Below, one piece after another: positions 54,275 to 62,782 of a DNA stretch of 64,000 nt (positions within the stretch are counted from its first letter, which is position 1; the number at the start of each line of letters is the position of its first letter). The DNA is taken from assembly GCA_026003755.1 (NCBI GenBank), contig BPHV01000002.1:310001-374000 (forward strand), in the 5' to 3' direction. The DNA comes from Candidatus Roseilinea sp. Its GTDB lineage: Bacteria; Chloroflexota; Anaerolineae; J036; Brachytrichaceae. Both the position numbers and the translations under genes were made by a program. Below the pieces are notes generated by a model. It saw nothing but the letters and a program-made list of their open reading frames with translations. It was not told the DNA's origin and searched no databases.

Positions 54275-56053
54275 ATGATTCAAGACACGTTACAACGACC
54301 TCCAGGGCAGATGTCGCCGGCCATCGCCACACTGCCCGGCATCGAACTGAGCGTCGGGCAACACCAGGCGCTCGACGACGTGTTGGCCGCGCTGGACCGG
54401 CCGGGGATGCGCCGCGCGATTGGCCTATTCGGCCCCCGCGGCAGCGGCAAAACCACGCTGCTGAGCGCCCTGTGCAGGGGTGGCGCATCCGCCCGGCGCA
54501 CGCCTCAGCATCGCAAGGTCGTATGCGCGCTGATCAACGCCGCCAATCTGCCGACCGACCTGGCCCCCTGGCAACGCCTGATCTTTGGCGTGCTCGACAA
54601 GTTGGCGCAACAGCCTGGCGCGCCCGCGACCGTCCAGGAACTCCGCGCCGAACTGGAAGAGGTGGTGCAACACGAGGCGAACGACGACGCAAGCGCCACG
54701 CTCGCCGCCGCTGCATTTGCCCACCATATGCGCGCTGCCTTTGCCGGCATGATCCACAGCGCCATCACGCTCTCGAACGCGACGTTCGTCGTGGCCATTG
54801 ATCACCTCGACAAAGCGACGCCGGAAAGCATCGCCCAACTCCTGGAGGCCTCGAAATACTTCCTCAACGCCCAGCATTGTGCCACCTTGATCTGCGCCGA
54901 CCAATCTGAGCTTATCCAAAAGCTCGGCGATGCGGCGATGTTGCGCGCCTGGCTCACCGACCAAGTCGAATTGCGCGCGAGCGCGCATCCCACGCATCGC
55001 GAAGCAGCCATCCTCCCCCCAACCCAGCCAGCGCGGACGCCGCCTCGCCCGATCGCTTCAGACATCCCGCCGCTTTGCGTTCAACTCTTCACCGACATCC
55101 TGGGGAGCGACCGCTATGCGATCGAGCGCGCCGGCGAACACTGGCGCGCAGCCATGCGCGCGCTGGCCAAGCGCAACGCCGCGGGCTACCACACCGACGT
55201 ATCCGGCGCGATGATCGCCAAGTTGTGCGCGCTGCGCGTGCTTTCACCGGCACTGTTCGATGCCATCCGCCTGGATGCGCCGGCGCTGACCACGCTCGAA
55301 CGGCGCGCGCGCCTACAGGATTCGGCCCGCAGCTACCCCGACGAATGGACCGAGGCGCTGGAGCGCGACCCGCGCCTGGCCCGGCTATTCGCCGCTGCGC
55401 CGAGCTTCATCGGCGTTGACGCGCGCCACCTGGCAACTGCGCTGCGTCTGGTGCATACCGGCGACGAAGCGACGGTTCGGCAAACAAAACCACTCACAGC
55501 CCAACCGGTAGGAGGCGGCGTTAAGCTCGTCGCGCTGAACCGGCCTCGTCCGCATGGACGGCCCGCAGCTCCAGCATCGTCTGCGCCGATCTGGACGCCG
55601 ATTACGGTGGCGGCCGGCGTGTTCATCATGGATCGCTTGATCAAGCTGGCCGTCCAATCCGTCGAGGGGCTCCGCAGCGGCGCGTCGGTGCCGGGTGGGC
55701 TGATCGGGCTACAGCCCCCCCCGGAAGCCAACCTGGTGGAGATCGGTTTAACTATCGGCGTCACGCTGGTCGGCCTAGCGTTGTGCATCCTGATCGCGGC
55801 CTTCGCGGGCCGGCGCATTGACGGCAGGCGCGCCAAAGCCTACGGGCTGATCGCCGGCGGGCTGACCACCAATCTGTTCGACCGCGCCACGTATGGCGCA
55901 GCGATGAACTACCTGCACATCGCCAACTTGCCGGTGTTTAACCTGGCCCACCTCGCGCTGTTGGTCGGCGCAGCGATGCTGGCCGTCGCCATCCTGACCC
56001 ACCCGTCCCATGCCGTGCGTAGTCACCACGCAGGCGATCTCGACCATGAGTGA
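54275..56053 (+). CDS. KAP-type P-loop NTPase fused to an LspA-like membrane domain
   Basis: A 592-residue fusion. The N-terminal part (about 30-400) is a KAP/AAA-type NTPase: Walker A GPRGSGKT (53-60), Walker B FVVAIDHLDK (171-180, D176 and D179), a sensor-like TLICADQSEL (204-213). Residues about 438-575 are four likely helices with the signal peptidase II pattern: MDRLIK (452-457), NLFDRATYG (533-541) and FNLAHLALLVG (555-565). In LspA the two catalytic Asps lie in NxxDR and FNxAD. Here the first (D536) is kept but the second is His559, and the NxGAAF motif is absent. So the protease domain is probably inactive. Its stop overlaps the intact lspA by 8 bp. Confidence 0.75.
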   Translation: MIQDTLQRPPGQMSPAIATLPGIELSVGQHQALDDVLAALDRPGMRRAIGLFGPRGSGKTTLLSALCRGGASARRTPQHRKVVCALINAANLPTDLAPWQRLIFGVLDKLAQQPGAPATVQELRAELEEVVQHEANDDASATLAAAAFAHHMRAAFAGMIHSAITLSNATFVVAIDHLDKATPESIAQLLEASKYFLNAQHCATLICADQSELIQKLGDAAMLRAWLTDQVELRASAHPTHREAAILPPTQPARTPPRPIASDIPPLCVQLFTDILGSDRYAIERAGEHWRAAMRALAKRNAAGYHTDVSGAMIAKLCALRVLSPALFDAIRLDAPALTTLERRARLQDSARSYPDEWTEALERDPRLARLFAAAPSFIGVDARHLATALRLVHTGDEATVRQTKPLTAQPVGGGVKLVALNRPRPHGRPAAPASSAPIWTPITVAAGVFIMDRLIKLAVQSVEGLRSGASVPGGLIGLQPPPEANLVEIGLTIGVTLVGLALCILIAAFAGRRIDGRRAKAYGLIAGGLTTNLFDRATYGAAMNYLHIANLPVFNLAHLALLVGAAMLAVAILTHPSHAVRSHHAGDLDHE

Positions 56054-56591
56054 GGAAGCGCGCGTCGCCGAATCCAACCCACCGGCGGAAAGCCCGGGCC
56101 GACCAGTGGCGGCCCTCTTCTTCCAGCGCTACGGTTTGCTATTGCTGGTGACGGGCATCGCCCTGGCTGCGGACATCATCACCAAACGCATCGTCGAGGC
56201 GCAGATTCCGCTCTACACGTCCATCCCGGTCATTGGCCCCTATCTGAGCTGGACGCACACTCAGAACACAGGCGCGGCGTTCAGCCTGTTCCAAAACGGC
56301 GGCGCGTTCTTCATCGCCGTCGCACTGATCGTGTCAGCAGTGATCCTGTATTACGCGCCTCGGCTTCCGGCCGGCGATTGGCTCTCGCGGGTCGCGCTGG
56401 GTCTACAGCTCGGCGGCGCCGTAGGCAACTTGCTCGATCGCCTGCGCCAGGGCTACGTCACCGACTTCATCCACTTCCAGATCCCCGAAATCGGCTTCGA
56501 CTGGCCGGTGTTCAACATCGCCGACAGCGCCATCGTCGTGGGCGTGATTGTGTTGATTGCGGCCAGCTTCCTGCGCGGCAACAAAGCGTAA
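56046..56591 (+). CDS. lspA: Lipoprotein signal peptidase (signal peptidase II)
   Basis: Cleaves lipid-modified signal peptides. 181 residues with four membrane helices. Motifs: D43 in AADIITKR, N74 in HTQNTGAAFSLF, NLLDR with catalytic D131, and FNIAD with catalytic D160. The N-terminal about 25 residues before helix 1 are acidic and Pro-rich, longer than usual. The ATG at 56046 lies inside the end of the KAP/LspA-like gene, suggesting coupled translation; a longer frame to 56010 would overlap further. The lipoproteins in this window (BMP, PotD, AapJ-like) are likely substrates. Confidence 0.95.
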   Translation: MSEEARVAESNPPAESPGRPVAALFFQRYGLLLLVTGIALAADIITKRIVEAQIPLYTSIPVIGPYLSWTHTQNTGAAFSLFQNGGAFFIAVALIVSAVILYYAPRLPAGDWLSRVALGLQLGGAVGNLLDRLRQGYVTDFIHFQIPEIGFDWPVFNIADSAIVVGVIVLIAASFLRGNKA

Positions 56592-56597
56592 CCCGCT

Positions 56598-57296
56598 ATG
56601 GCGCGCGAACGCTCCGCCAACGACGCAACATCCATCCCGCCGACGGACGCGCGACGCGCCGTGCTGTGGGACATGGACGGCGTGCTGGTGGACTCGGCCG
56701 ACTACCACTATGCAGCCTGGCGCGAAGCGCTGGCGCGCGAGCGCTATGACCTCAGCTACGAAGCGTTCCGCGCCACCTTCGGCCAACGCAACGACACCAT
56801 CCTGCGCGGCATCTTTGGGCCAGACCTGGCCGATGCAGAAGTGAACCGCATCGCGGACGCGAAGGAAGCGCTCTATCGCCAACTCGTGCGCGAGCGCGGC
56901 ATCGCGCCGTTGCCCGGCGTCCTGCGCTGGTTGCAGGCACTGCGCACCGCCGGCTGGCGGCAAGCGGTCGCCTCGGCTGCGCCGCGCGCCAATATAGACG
57001 CTATCCTTGCCGCCGTGGGCATCGGGCATTACTTCGACGCGATCACCTCGGGCGAAGACGTGACCTCGGGCAAACCCGATCCGCAGGTCTACCTCATCTC
57101 GGCGCAACGCGTCGGCGCCCCGCCAGCGCGTTGCGTGGTGGTGGAGGATGCGCCGGCAGGATTGGAAGGCGCACGCCGCGCCGGCATGCGCTGCATCGGC
57201 GTCACATCCACCCACGATCGCCTGGACGCCGACGTAGTCGTCGCGTCGTTGTCCGAGCTGGATGACGACGCGTTCGACCGGCTGATCCTGCGCTAA
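56598..57296 (+). CDS. HAD-superfamily hydrolase (beta-phosphoglucomutase-like)
   Basis: A 232-residue HAD phosphatase or phosphomutase. Motif I is LWDMDGVLVDSADYHYAAW (parts LWDMDGVLVDS), with nucleophile D and acid/base D two apart. Motif II is VASAAPRANID. Motif III/IV is GKPDPQVYLISAQRVGAPPARCVVVEDAPAGLEGARRAGMRCIGV (parts GKPDPQVYL and VVVEDAPAGLEGA). A four-helix cap lies between motif I and II, as in beta-phosphoglucomutase and phosphonatase. It begins 6 bp after lspA, the last gene of the ileS group. It converges on scpA, 7 bp apart. Confidence 0.88.
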   Translation: MARERSANDATSIPPTDARRAVLWDMDGVLVDSADYHYAAWREALARERYDLSYEAFRATFGQRNDTILRGIFGPDLADAEVNRIADAKEALYRQLVRERGIAPLPGVLRWLQALRTAGWRQAVASAAPRANIDAILAAVGIGHYFDAITSGEDVTSGKPDPQVYLISAQRVGAPPARCVVVEDAPAGLEGARRAGMRCIGVTSTHDRLDADVVVASLSELDDDAFDRLILR

Positions 57297-57303
57297 ACAG
57301 CGG

Positions 57304-58149
57304 TCATCCGTCGAACTCAACTTCTTCCCCGGCCGTAGGACGCTCATCGGCGGGCGGCCGCTCTTCCTCGGGGAAATGCTCGATGATGATCTCGCCGAAC
57401 AACGTCTCCTGGTAACACCGCACGACGTGGCGCTTGAGCAGCTCCAGCAACGCCAGCAACGTCACCACGATCTCAACCCGCGTGTGCACGCCCTCCAGCA
57501 TGTCGGTGAAGGCCACCCGCCGGTGGGTGTTCACGGCGGACAGGATGCGGTCCATACAGTCGTTCACAGTGAACGGCAGCCGAGCGATCACCTCGTCGGC
57601 GACCGGCGGCGGCAGCCAACGATTCACGACGCGCTGCATTGCGCCGGCCAGCGCCTCCAGCGTGACGTTATCCAGGGGCAGTTTCTTCGATGGCGGGCGG
57701 GGAATGGGCGGCGGCTGCACCGGATAGGCGCGCAACTGCTGCTGCTCGCGCGCCCTCAGCATCCTCGCGGCGTGCTTGTAGAGCTGGTAAGCCTGCAGTT
57801 GGTTCACCAGGTCATCGGTCTCCTCCTGCGCTTCGAGCGCGACGACAACCTGCGGCAACAACGCGCGACTCTTGATCACGATGAGGCGGGCGGCGACCGA
57901 GAGGAAGTGTGCAATGGTGCGCGGGTCGCGCCGAGGCATGCCGGCCATGTAGGCGATGAACTGATCGGTCACCATAGCCAGCGAGACCGCGGTGATCTCC
58001 AACTGGCGCTCTTCGATCAGCCGCAGGAGCACATCGAGTGGGCCTTCATAGACCGGCAGGTGGATCGAGAATGGCGGATTGCCAGCCGGCCCTGCCGCGC
58101 CCCGAACGACCTCGCCGCCGGTGAAGCTTGTATGCTGCATCTCGGTCAT
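57304..58149 (-). CDS. scpA: Segregation and condensation protein ScpA
   Basis: Kleisin subunit of the SMC-ScpAB condensin. The N-terminal domain FSIHLPVYEGPLDVLLRLIEERQLEITAVSLAMVTDQFIAYM (parts HLPVYEGPLDVLLRLIEE and ITAVSLAMVTDQFIAY) is diagnostic, with AARLIVIKSRALLP. The C-terminal winged helix FTDMLEGVHTRVEIVVTLLALLELLKRHVV (parts FTDMLEGV and VVTLLALLELLKR) ends it. Length 281 is normal. It starts 14 bp after the GT-C-like gene on the same strand. ScpB and SMC genes are not in the window. Confidence 0.94.
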   Translation of the reverse strand: MTEMQHTSFTGGEVVRGAAGPAGNPPFSIHLPVYEGPLDVLLRLIEERQLEITAVSLAMVTDQFIAYMAGMPRRDPRTIAHFLSVAARLIVIKSRALLPQVVVALEAQEETDDLVNQLQAYQLYKHAARMLRAREQQQLRAYPVQPPPIPRPPSKKLPLDNVTLEALAGAMQRVVNRWLPPPVADEVIARLPFTVNDCMDRILSAVNTHRRVAFTDMLEGVHTRVEIVVTLLALLELLKRHVVRCYQETLFGEIIIEHFPEEERPPADERPTAGEEVEFDG

Positions 58150-58162
58150 CGCCCATTTCTCC

Positions 58163-60019
58163 TCACTGCGGATCTCCGTCAGTGCGTTGTTCCGCAGGCA
58201 ACAGCACCCAGTAATCGAAGCCGTTCATCCTGAAGTGGCGCGCCCAGTAGTAGTTGCGGAAGATCGCCTCCTTGACCTCATCGGGATAGAACAAGGCGCG
58301 GAAGACCACCGCGCCGAACGCGCGCTGCTCGATCATAGCGATCATGCGCGAGGTGTCGAGCATTCCGTTCTTGGATAGGTTGAGCAACTGCGTCGGGTTG
58401 GTCACTACGTCCTTGCCGGCCAGCAGCGTGAGCATCGCCTCCTCGCTCCACACCGGCCCCGGCACGCTGCGGATCATCTCCACCATCGCCCAGCCGTTGG
58501 CGGCATCCGCAGGGTCGAGTAAATGGCCGAGTTGCGTGAAACCGGCAGAATCATAGTAGGGATAGGGCGGATACGACGACGTATCGGCGACGCCGATCAA
58601 CCGCGCGATCGCGCCGAAGATTCGCCCGCTCGTCGGCAAATGCACGTTGAGCGCGGCTTGGAGGAAGAAGATCAGGGCGGCGAGCGCCGTGGCGAGCGCC
58701 GGCAGATAGGGCGCGCGGCGCTCAGCCCCCGACGCATCGTTCGTCGCAGCCGATGTTGGGCGCGCTGCATCGCGCGCGCCCTGCGCCTCATCCCCCAGGC
58801 GGCGCGCCAAGCGATGCGTGATGCGCACAAGCAAACCGGCCGCGCATACACACGAGGCTGCGATAGCGGCGATCAAGTAAGCCGGCCCGGCGCCCCACTT
58901 GCCGGTCAACATGCCCATCGCACTGCCGGCGACAAAGTAGAGCGACCAGATTGTGATCGGCCCGAACGAACGGGCGCGCGCTGCTCGCGCGACATCCCAC
59001 GCGACGTAGAGCGCGCTGCAAACGATCAAGACGCCCTGGAGCCGGAACCACTGGCCGTAGGTTTGCCAAGTGACGGCGATGTCATACGCATTCACGTTGG
59101 CCAGCACCACGTTCAACCAGAACTGGCCGTTTGTCGCCGCATTCATCGCCAGCACCAGCGCGCCGGTGACCAGCGCGCTGGCGGCAAGCGCCAGCGCAAA
59201 CCACTTTGGCCGCCGGATCAGCAAATACGTGAAACCGGCAACCAGCGCGTCCACCGCTTGCAACTTGGTCAAGCCCGCGGTCAGGAGCAGGACGACGCCT
59301 AGCGCGCTGTATCTCGCCCGCGCAGCCTCCGGCGACGCGCGGCGCGGGTCCAGGCCGATGTCCAGGCAACTGATCCCGGCGAAGGCAAACATCACCATCG
59401 GCACGTGTGCGCGCGCCAGCGGCCCGATCTGGTAGACGTAGTTCGCCGCAAAGAACGCCAGCGCGGCCAGCATGGGGACAAAGAGGCGCAGGAGAGCAGG
59501 GAGCGGAGGTCGGAGATTGGAGAGTGGAGATTGGGGCTCTCTGCGCAATCTCCACTCTGCAATCTCTAATCTCTCCGATCGCCACCGCCGGCGCGCCGCG
59601 AGAAAGATCAGCGCGCCGATGACCAGTGATGCGGCAAAGGCGAGGGCGCGCCCCACCCACAGGTGCGGCCCGAACAACGCCACCAGCGGCGCGAGCACCA
59701 GCCGATAGACCGGCGGGTAATTCGAGGCATAGAAGGGGAACTCCGCGTTGTCCAGGTAGATGCCCTCCCCGCGCGCCAGGCGGATGGCGTCGTAGAGTTC
59801 AAAGCCTTCACCCTGGTCGTAATCGAACGGGAAGGCAAATAGCGCGCGGGCGTAGACCAAGTAAATGACGAAATAGCCGGCAAAGATGGCGATCGTCAGC
59901 CCCAATGCGACGACGGAGAGCGACGAAAGCGCAGCGCCGAAGCGTAAGTGCCGCAGCGCGCGCGGGGAAGCAGCCGGCGGCGTGAGTTCTTCAACCACGA
60001 TGCTGGCCGAATTTACCAC
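58163..60019 (-). CDS. GT-C-like multi-pass membrane glycosyltransferase candidate
   Basis: A 618-residue protein with about ten to twelve helices. The N-terminal outer loop FDYDQGEGFELYDAIRLARGEGIYLD and YASNYPPVYRLVLAPL recall the acidic and PP motifs of GT39-like enzymes, so a polyprenyl-sugar-dependent transferase is likely. The C-terminal part is extracellular, ending near RHFRMNGFDYWVLLPAEQ. The frame opens with a GTG at 60019. Residues about 150-170 (SERLEIAEWRLRREPQSPL and SNLRP) are encoded by a hairpin-forming repeat described separately. It precedes scpA in the same transcript. The acceptor is unknown. Confidence 0.7.
   Translation of the reverse strand: MVNSASIVVEELTPPAASPRALRHLRFGAALSSLSVVALGLTIAIFAGYFVIYLVYARALFAFPFDYDQGEGFELYDAIRLARGEGIYLDNAEFPFYASNYPPVYRLVLAPLVALFGPHLWVGRALAFAASLVIGALIFLAARRRWRSERLEIAEWRLRREPQSPLSNLRPPLPALLRLFVPMLAALAFFAANYVYQIGPLARAHVPMVMFAFAGISCLDIGLDPRRASPEAARARYSALGVVLLLTAGLTKLQAVDALVAGFTYLLIRRPKWFALALAASALVTGALVLAMNAATNGQFWLNVVLANVNAYDIAVTWQTYGQWFRLQGVLIVCSALYVAWDVARAARARSFGPITIWSLYFVAGSAMGMLTGKWGAGPAYLIAAIAASCVCAAGLLVRITHRLARRLGDEAQGARDAARPTSAATNDASGAERRAPYLPALATALAALIFFLQAALNVHLPTSGRIFGAIARLIGVADTSSYPPYPYYDSAGFTQLGHLLDPADAANGWAMVEMIRSVPGPVWSEEAMLTLLAGKDVVTNPTQLLNLSKNGMLDTSRMIAMIEQRAFGAVVFRALFYPDEVKEAIFRNYYWARHFRMNGFDYWVLLPAEQRTDGDPQ
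59513..59566. repeat. Hairpin-forming heptamer repeat inside the GT-C-like gene
   Basis: Left arm 59513-59533 and right arm 59546-59566 are 21-base inverted repeats with one mismatch, around a 12-base loop. Each arm is built of heptamers (GAGATTG, GAGAGTG, GAGATTG on the left). The element stays in frame. Its composition is unlike the surrounding GC-rich DNA and recalls the murE heptamers at 6897. Confidence 0.8.
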
Positions 60020-60266
60020 GCGCGCATCGTCACCTCAACGCGCGAGCGCCCCCTCACCCGCCGGCCTTCCCAGTCACCGCGGTGAAACGCAGCGCGCTGC
60101 TCGAAACTAATGCGCCCATGGGAGCGCACGCTGGCGCATGGGCCGGCTGGATGCGCCGTTGCCCCTGTCCGACCCGCTCGTCCTCCGGTTCGCCGGCAAA
60201 TCGCAACGGGCGTGCTGAGGCTAACCGACGTCCCGCCAACGCCGCGGGGCGATCCGGCAGTGTGTC

Positions 60267-62693
60267 TTACTCATAGGCCAGCACCTCGCGCACGGTAAGC
60301 CGCGAGGCGCGCCATGCCGGCAGAAAGCTAGACGCTGCAGCTACGGCCAGCACCGCAACGAACCAGACGCCCACGCCCTCCAGCGAATAGGCAAAATCCA
60401 GCGTCCGGCGTAGGAAGGCCATGCCCACCGCGTCGCACAGCAGCTTGCTGATCGGCAGCGCCAACAAAGCGCCTAGCGCCCAGCTCAGCGCGCCGATGAC
60501 CACGCCTTCGCCGATAATGATGCGCCGGATAGCGCCGTCGCTCGCGCCAATGGCGCGCATCACGCCGATCTCGCGGGTGCGCTCCAGCACGTTGATGCTC
60601 ATCGTGCCGGCCAGCCCCAGCCCACCCACGGCAGCCAGCAACGCCGCCATGATCAGCAGGAAGACGATCAGGATGTCGAACTGGAAGGTGATTTGCTCGC
60701 GTCGTTCACTCAGCGTCTCGGTGGTATCCACCGGCATATCAACGGCGCGAAAGTGCGCCTCAATTGCCCGGGCGACCGCCGATTGCGCGGCTGCGTCATG
60801 CTCGGTGGTGACCACGACCACGTTGCGCACTTGCCGGCCGATGGTGAGCGCGTTGCGATAGCCAGTCAGGTTCATATACAAGGCGCGTGGGTTACGAATC
60901 TGGCCGGTGAGGGTGCTCTGCGTCACGCCGACCACCTGCACCGGCACGCGGCGCGCGCCGAACTTGAGGGTAATCATGTCGCCGATGCGGATGTCCGGTT
61001 CGTCGACCAGCGTGTCTGCGTTGATCACGACGGCGTTGGTATCGTCGGGCGACAGCCAGCGCCCCTGAATCATCACCGGCCGAATCAGCCGGCTGTCGGC
61101 GGGCGGCGCGATCACGCTGATGCTGCGGCTTTCGCTGCCGTCCTCACGTATGCGCCGCGCGCTGCCGGTGCCCCACGCTTCGGCGTAGGCTACGCCGGAC
61201 ACCTGGCGCATCTGGCTCAACACCTTGTCCTCGCCGTGGAAGCGACGCAGATTCACCTCGATGTCATATTGCCAGTAGCGCAACGAGGTGGCCAGCGTGC
61301 GATTGAGCGAGTCGCGCACGGTGAATACCGAGACGAAGATAGCGCTAGCCAGGGTGAGCGTGCCCAGCGTCAGCGCCAGCCGGCTCTTGCGCCGAAAGGT
61401 GTTGCGGATCGAGAGCAGGAACGGGCGCGATAGCCAGCGCTCGATGAAGATGAAGCTGGCCAGCCGCTGCTTCAGCGCATCTATGCGCGGCTGAGGGCGG
61501 CCGGGCGCGTCGTCGCCGATGCCGGTGGAGGTGATCGCTTCGCGCACGGTCATCCGCACGCCGGCGAGGATGGGCACCAGCGAGGCCAGCAGCGGCAGCG
61601 CCAAGCCGACTGCGATTTGGGTCAGCACCACAGGCAGCGGCGGGATGACTGTCAGCACATCGAAGTTCAGCAGGTTGGCGACGAAGCTCACCAGCCCGAC
61701 TGCGCCCAAGACGCCCAGCGGCACGGCGACGACGAGGGAGACCCACCCAAACGCCGCGACGTTGGTGAGATACATGCCGACGAGTTGCAGCGTGCGCGCA
61801 CCGATGGACTTCATGATGCCGATCTGTTTGATCTGCTGCGCGAGGATCGCGGTGGTCGTATTGATGACCAGGAAGGCGCTGAGGAAGAGCGCCAGCGCGC
61901 CGAGCGCAACCAGGATGAGAGAGAGGGATTGAATCTGGTCGTGCGCGTAGTGTTGGCCGGGCGTCTGCGGGATGTTCGCGCTGAAGAAAATGCGCCCGCT
62001 ATCTTCCACCCGCTTCTTGATTGCGTCGGCGACGCGCTGGATGTGCGCGCGGTCGGTCGGGTTCGCGGCTACGCGCACGCGAATCTCGGTATAGGCGCGC
62101 GGAAAGCCCAGCCACTCCAGCGTGTCCGGCGTGATGTAGGCGCTGCCGAAGTTGGCGAACGTCACCGGCGGCGCGTTCACATCAAACACCGTGCCGGCGA
62201 TACGAATCTCGCGGGTCTTCCCATCGGGCAGCTCCACGGTCAGCGTATCGCCGATCTGCTTGTGGAACAACCGCAGCGCGCTGCGCTCCAGCAGCATCTC
62301 GCGACGCGGCGGCGTGCGCGGGCCTTGCTCGTGCCGAAAGCGATCCAGCCGGATGTCGTCGAAGTCCCAGTGCGTGTACAGGATCAGGTTGCTGCGCGAC
62401 TCGCCTAGCCGCACGCGCAAGACGTAAACCGCGCGCCCTTGCGCATCGGCCACCTCCGGCATGCGCGCAATGGAGCGCACGAATTGTTCATCCAGGCCCG
62501 AGGCCGCGATGCTCATGCTGGCTTCGTTCGTGGCGGCGTACTGCGCCTGCAAGTCGCGGGCTAGGATCGTCCGCGCGCCGATAACTGCGCCGACCGCAAA
62601 TACGCCAACGGCGATGGACAAGATGACGAGCAGCGTGCGCGTCTTATTCAGCCAAAGGTCGCGCATCACCTTGCGCCAGCGAGGGGCGAACAT
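60267..62693 (-). CDS. FtsX/MacB-like ABC transporter permease, large
   Basis: An 808-residue permease with duplicated FtsX-like halves. Each half has one helix, a large outer domain of about 200 residues, then three helices. N-terminal ILSIAVGVFAVGAVIGARTIL and a mid-protein ALFLSAFLVINTTTAILAQQIKQIGIMKSIGA are typical, as is the C-terminal LGLAGTMSINVLERTREIGVMRAIGA. These proteins work with a MacB/LolD-like ATPase. None is adjacent: the next gene upstream on the strand is the hydroxypyruvate-isomerase-like gene, so the ATPase is elsewhere. Substrate could be lipoprotein, lipid or antibiotic peptide. Confidence 0.9.
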   Translation of the reverse strand: MFAPRWRKVMRDLWLNKTRTLLVILSIAVGVFAVGAVIGARTILARDLQAQYAATNEASMSIAASGLDEQFVRSIARMPEVADAQGRAVYVLRVRLGESRSNLILYTHWDFDDIRLDRFRHEQGPRTPPRREMLLERSALRLFHKQIGDTLTVELPDGKTREIRIAGTVFDVNAPPVTFANFGSAYITPDTLEWLGFPRAYTEIRVRVAANPTDRAHIQRVADAIKKRVEDSGRIFFSANIPQTPGQHYAHDQIQSLSLILVALGALALFLSAFLVINTTTAILAQQIKQIGIMKSIGARTLQLVGMYLTNVAAFGWVSLVVAVPLGVLGAVGLVSFVANLLNFDVLTVIPPLPVVLTQIAVGLALPLLASLVPILAGVRMTVREAITSTGIGDDAPGRPQPRIDALKQRLASFIFIERWLSRPFLLSIRNTFRRKSRLALTLGTLTLASAIFVSVFTVRDSLNRTLATSLRYWQYDIEVNLRRFHGEDKVLSQMRQVSGVAYAEAWGTGSARRIREDGSESRSISVIAPPADSRLIRPVMIQGRWLSPDDTNAVVINADTLVDEPDIRIGDMITLKFGARRVPVQVVGVTQSTLTGQIRNPRALYMNLTGYRNALTIGRQVRNVVVVTTEHDAAAQSAVARAIEAHFRAVDMPVDTTETLSERREQITFQFDILIVFLLIMAALLAAVGGLGLAGTMSINVLERTREIGVMRAIGASDGAIRRIIIGEGVVIGALSWALGALLALPISKLLCDAVGMAFLRRTLDFAYSLEGVGVWFVAVLAVAAASSFLPAWRASRLTVREVLAYE

Positions 62694-62782
62694 CGGCGCG
62701 GATTATCCCAGCGTTGCTGAAAGATGGATGAGCGCTCGCCGGCCGCCCCCGTCGAGCATCGTTGCGGCGGCGCGCTGCGGCC

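Noticed and set aside
56403-57347. A 314-codon minus-strand open frame
   Set aside because: It overlaps lspA and the HAD gene in antisense.
60020-60266. The gap between the GT-C-like and FtsX genes as a possible small gene
   Set aside because: Short frames on both strands lack start context and resemblance to any family.
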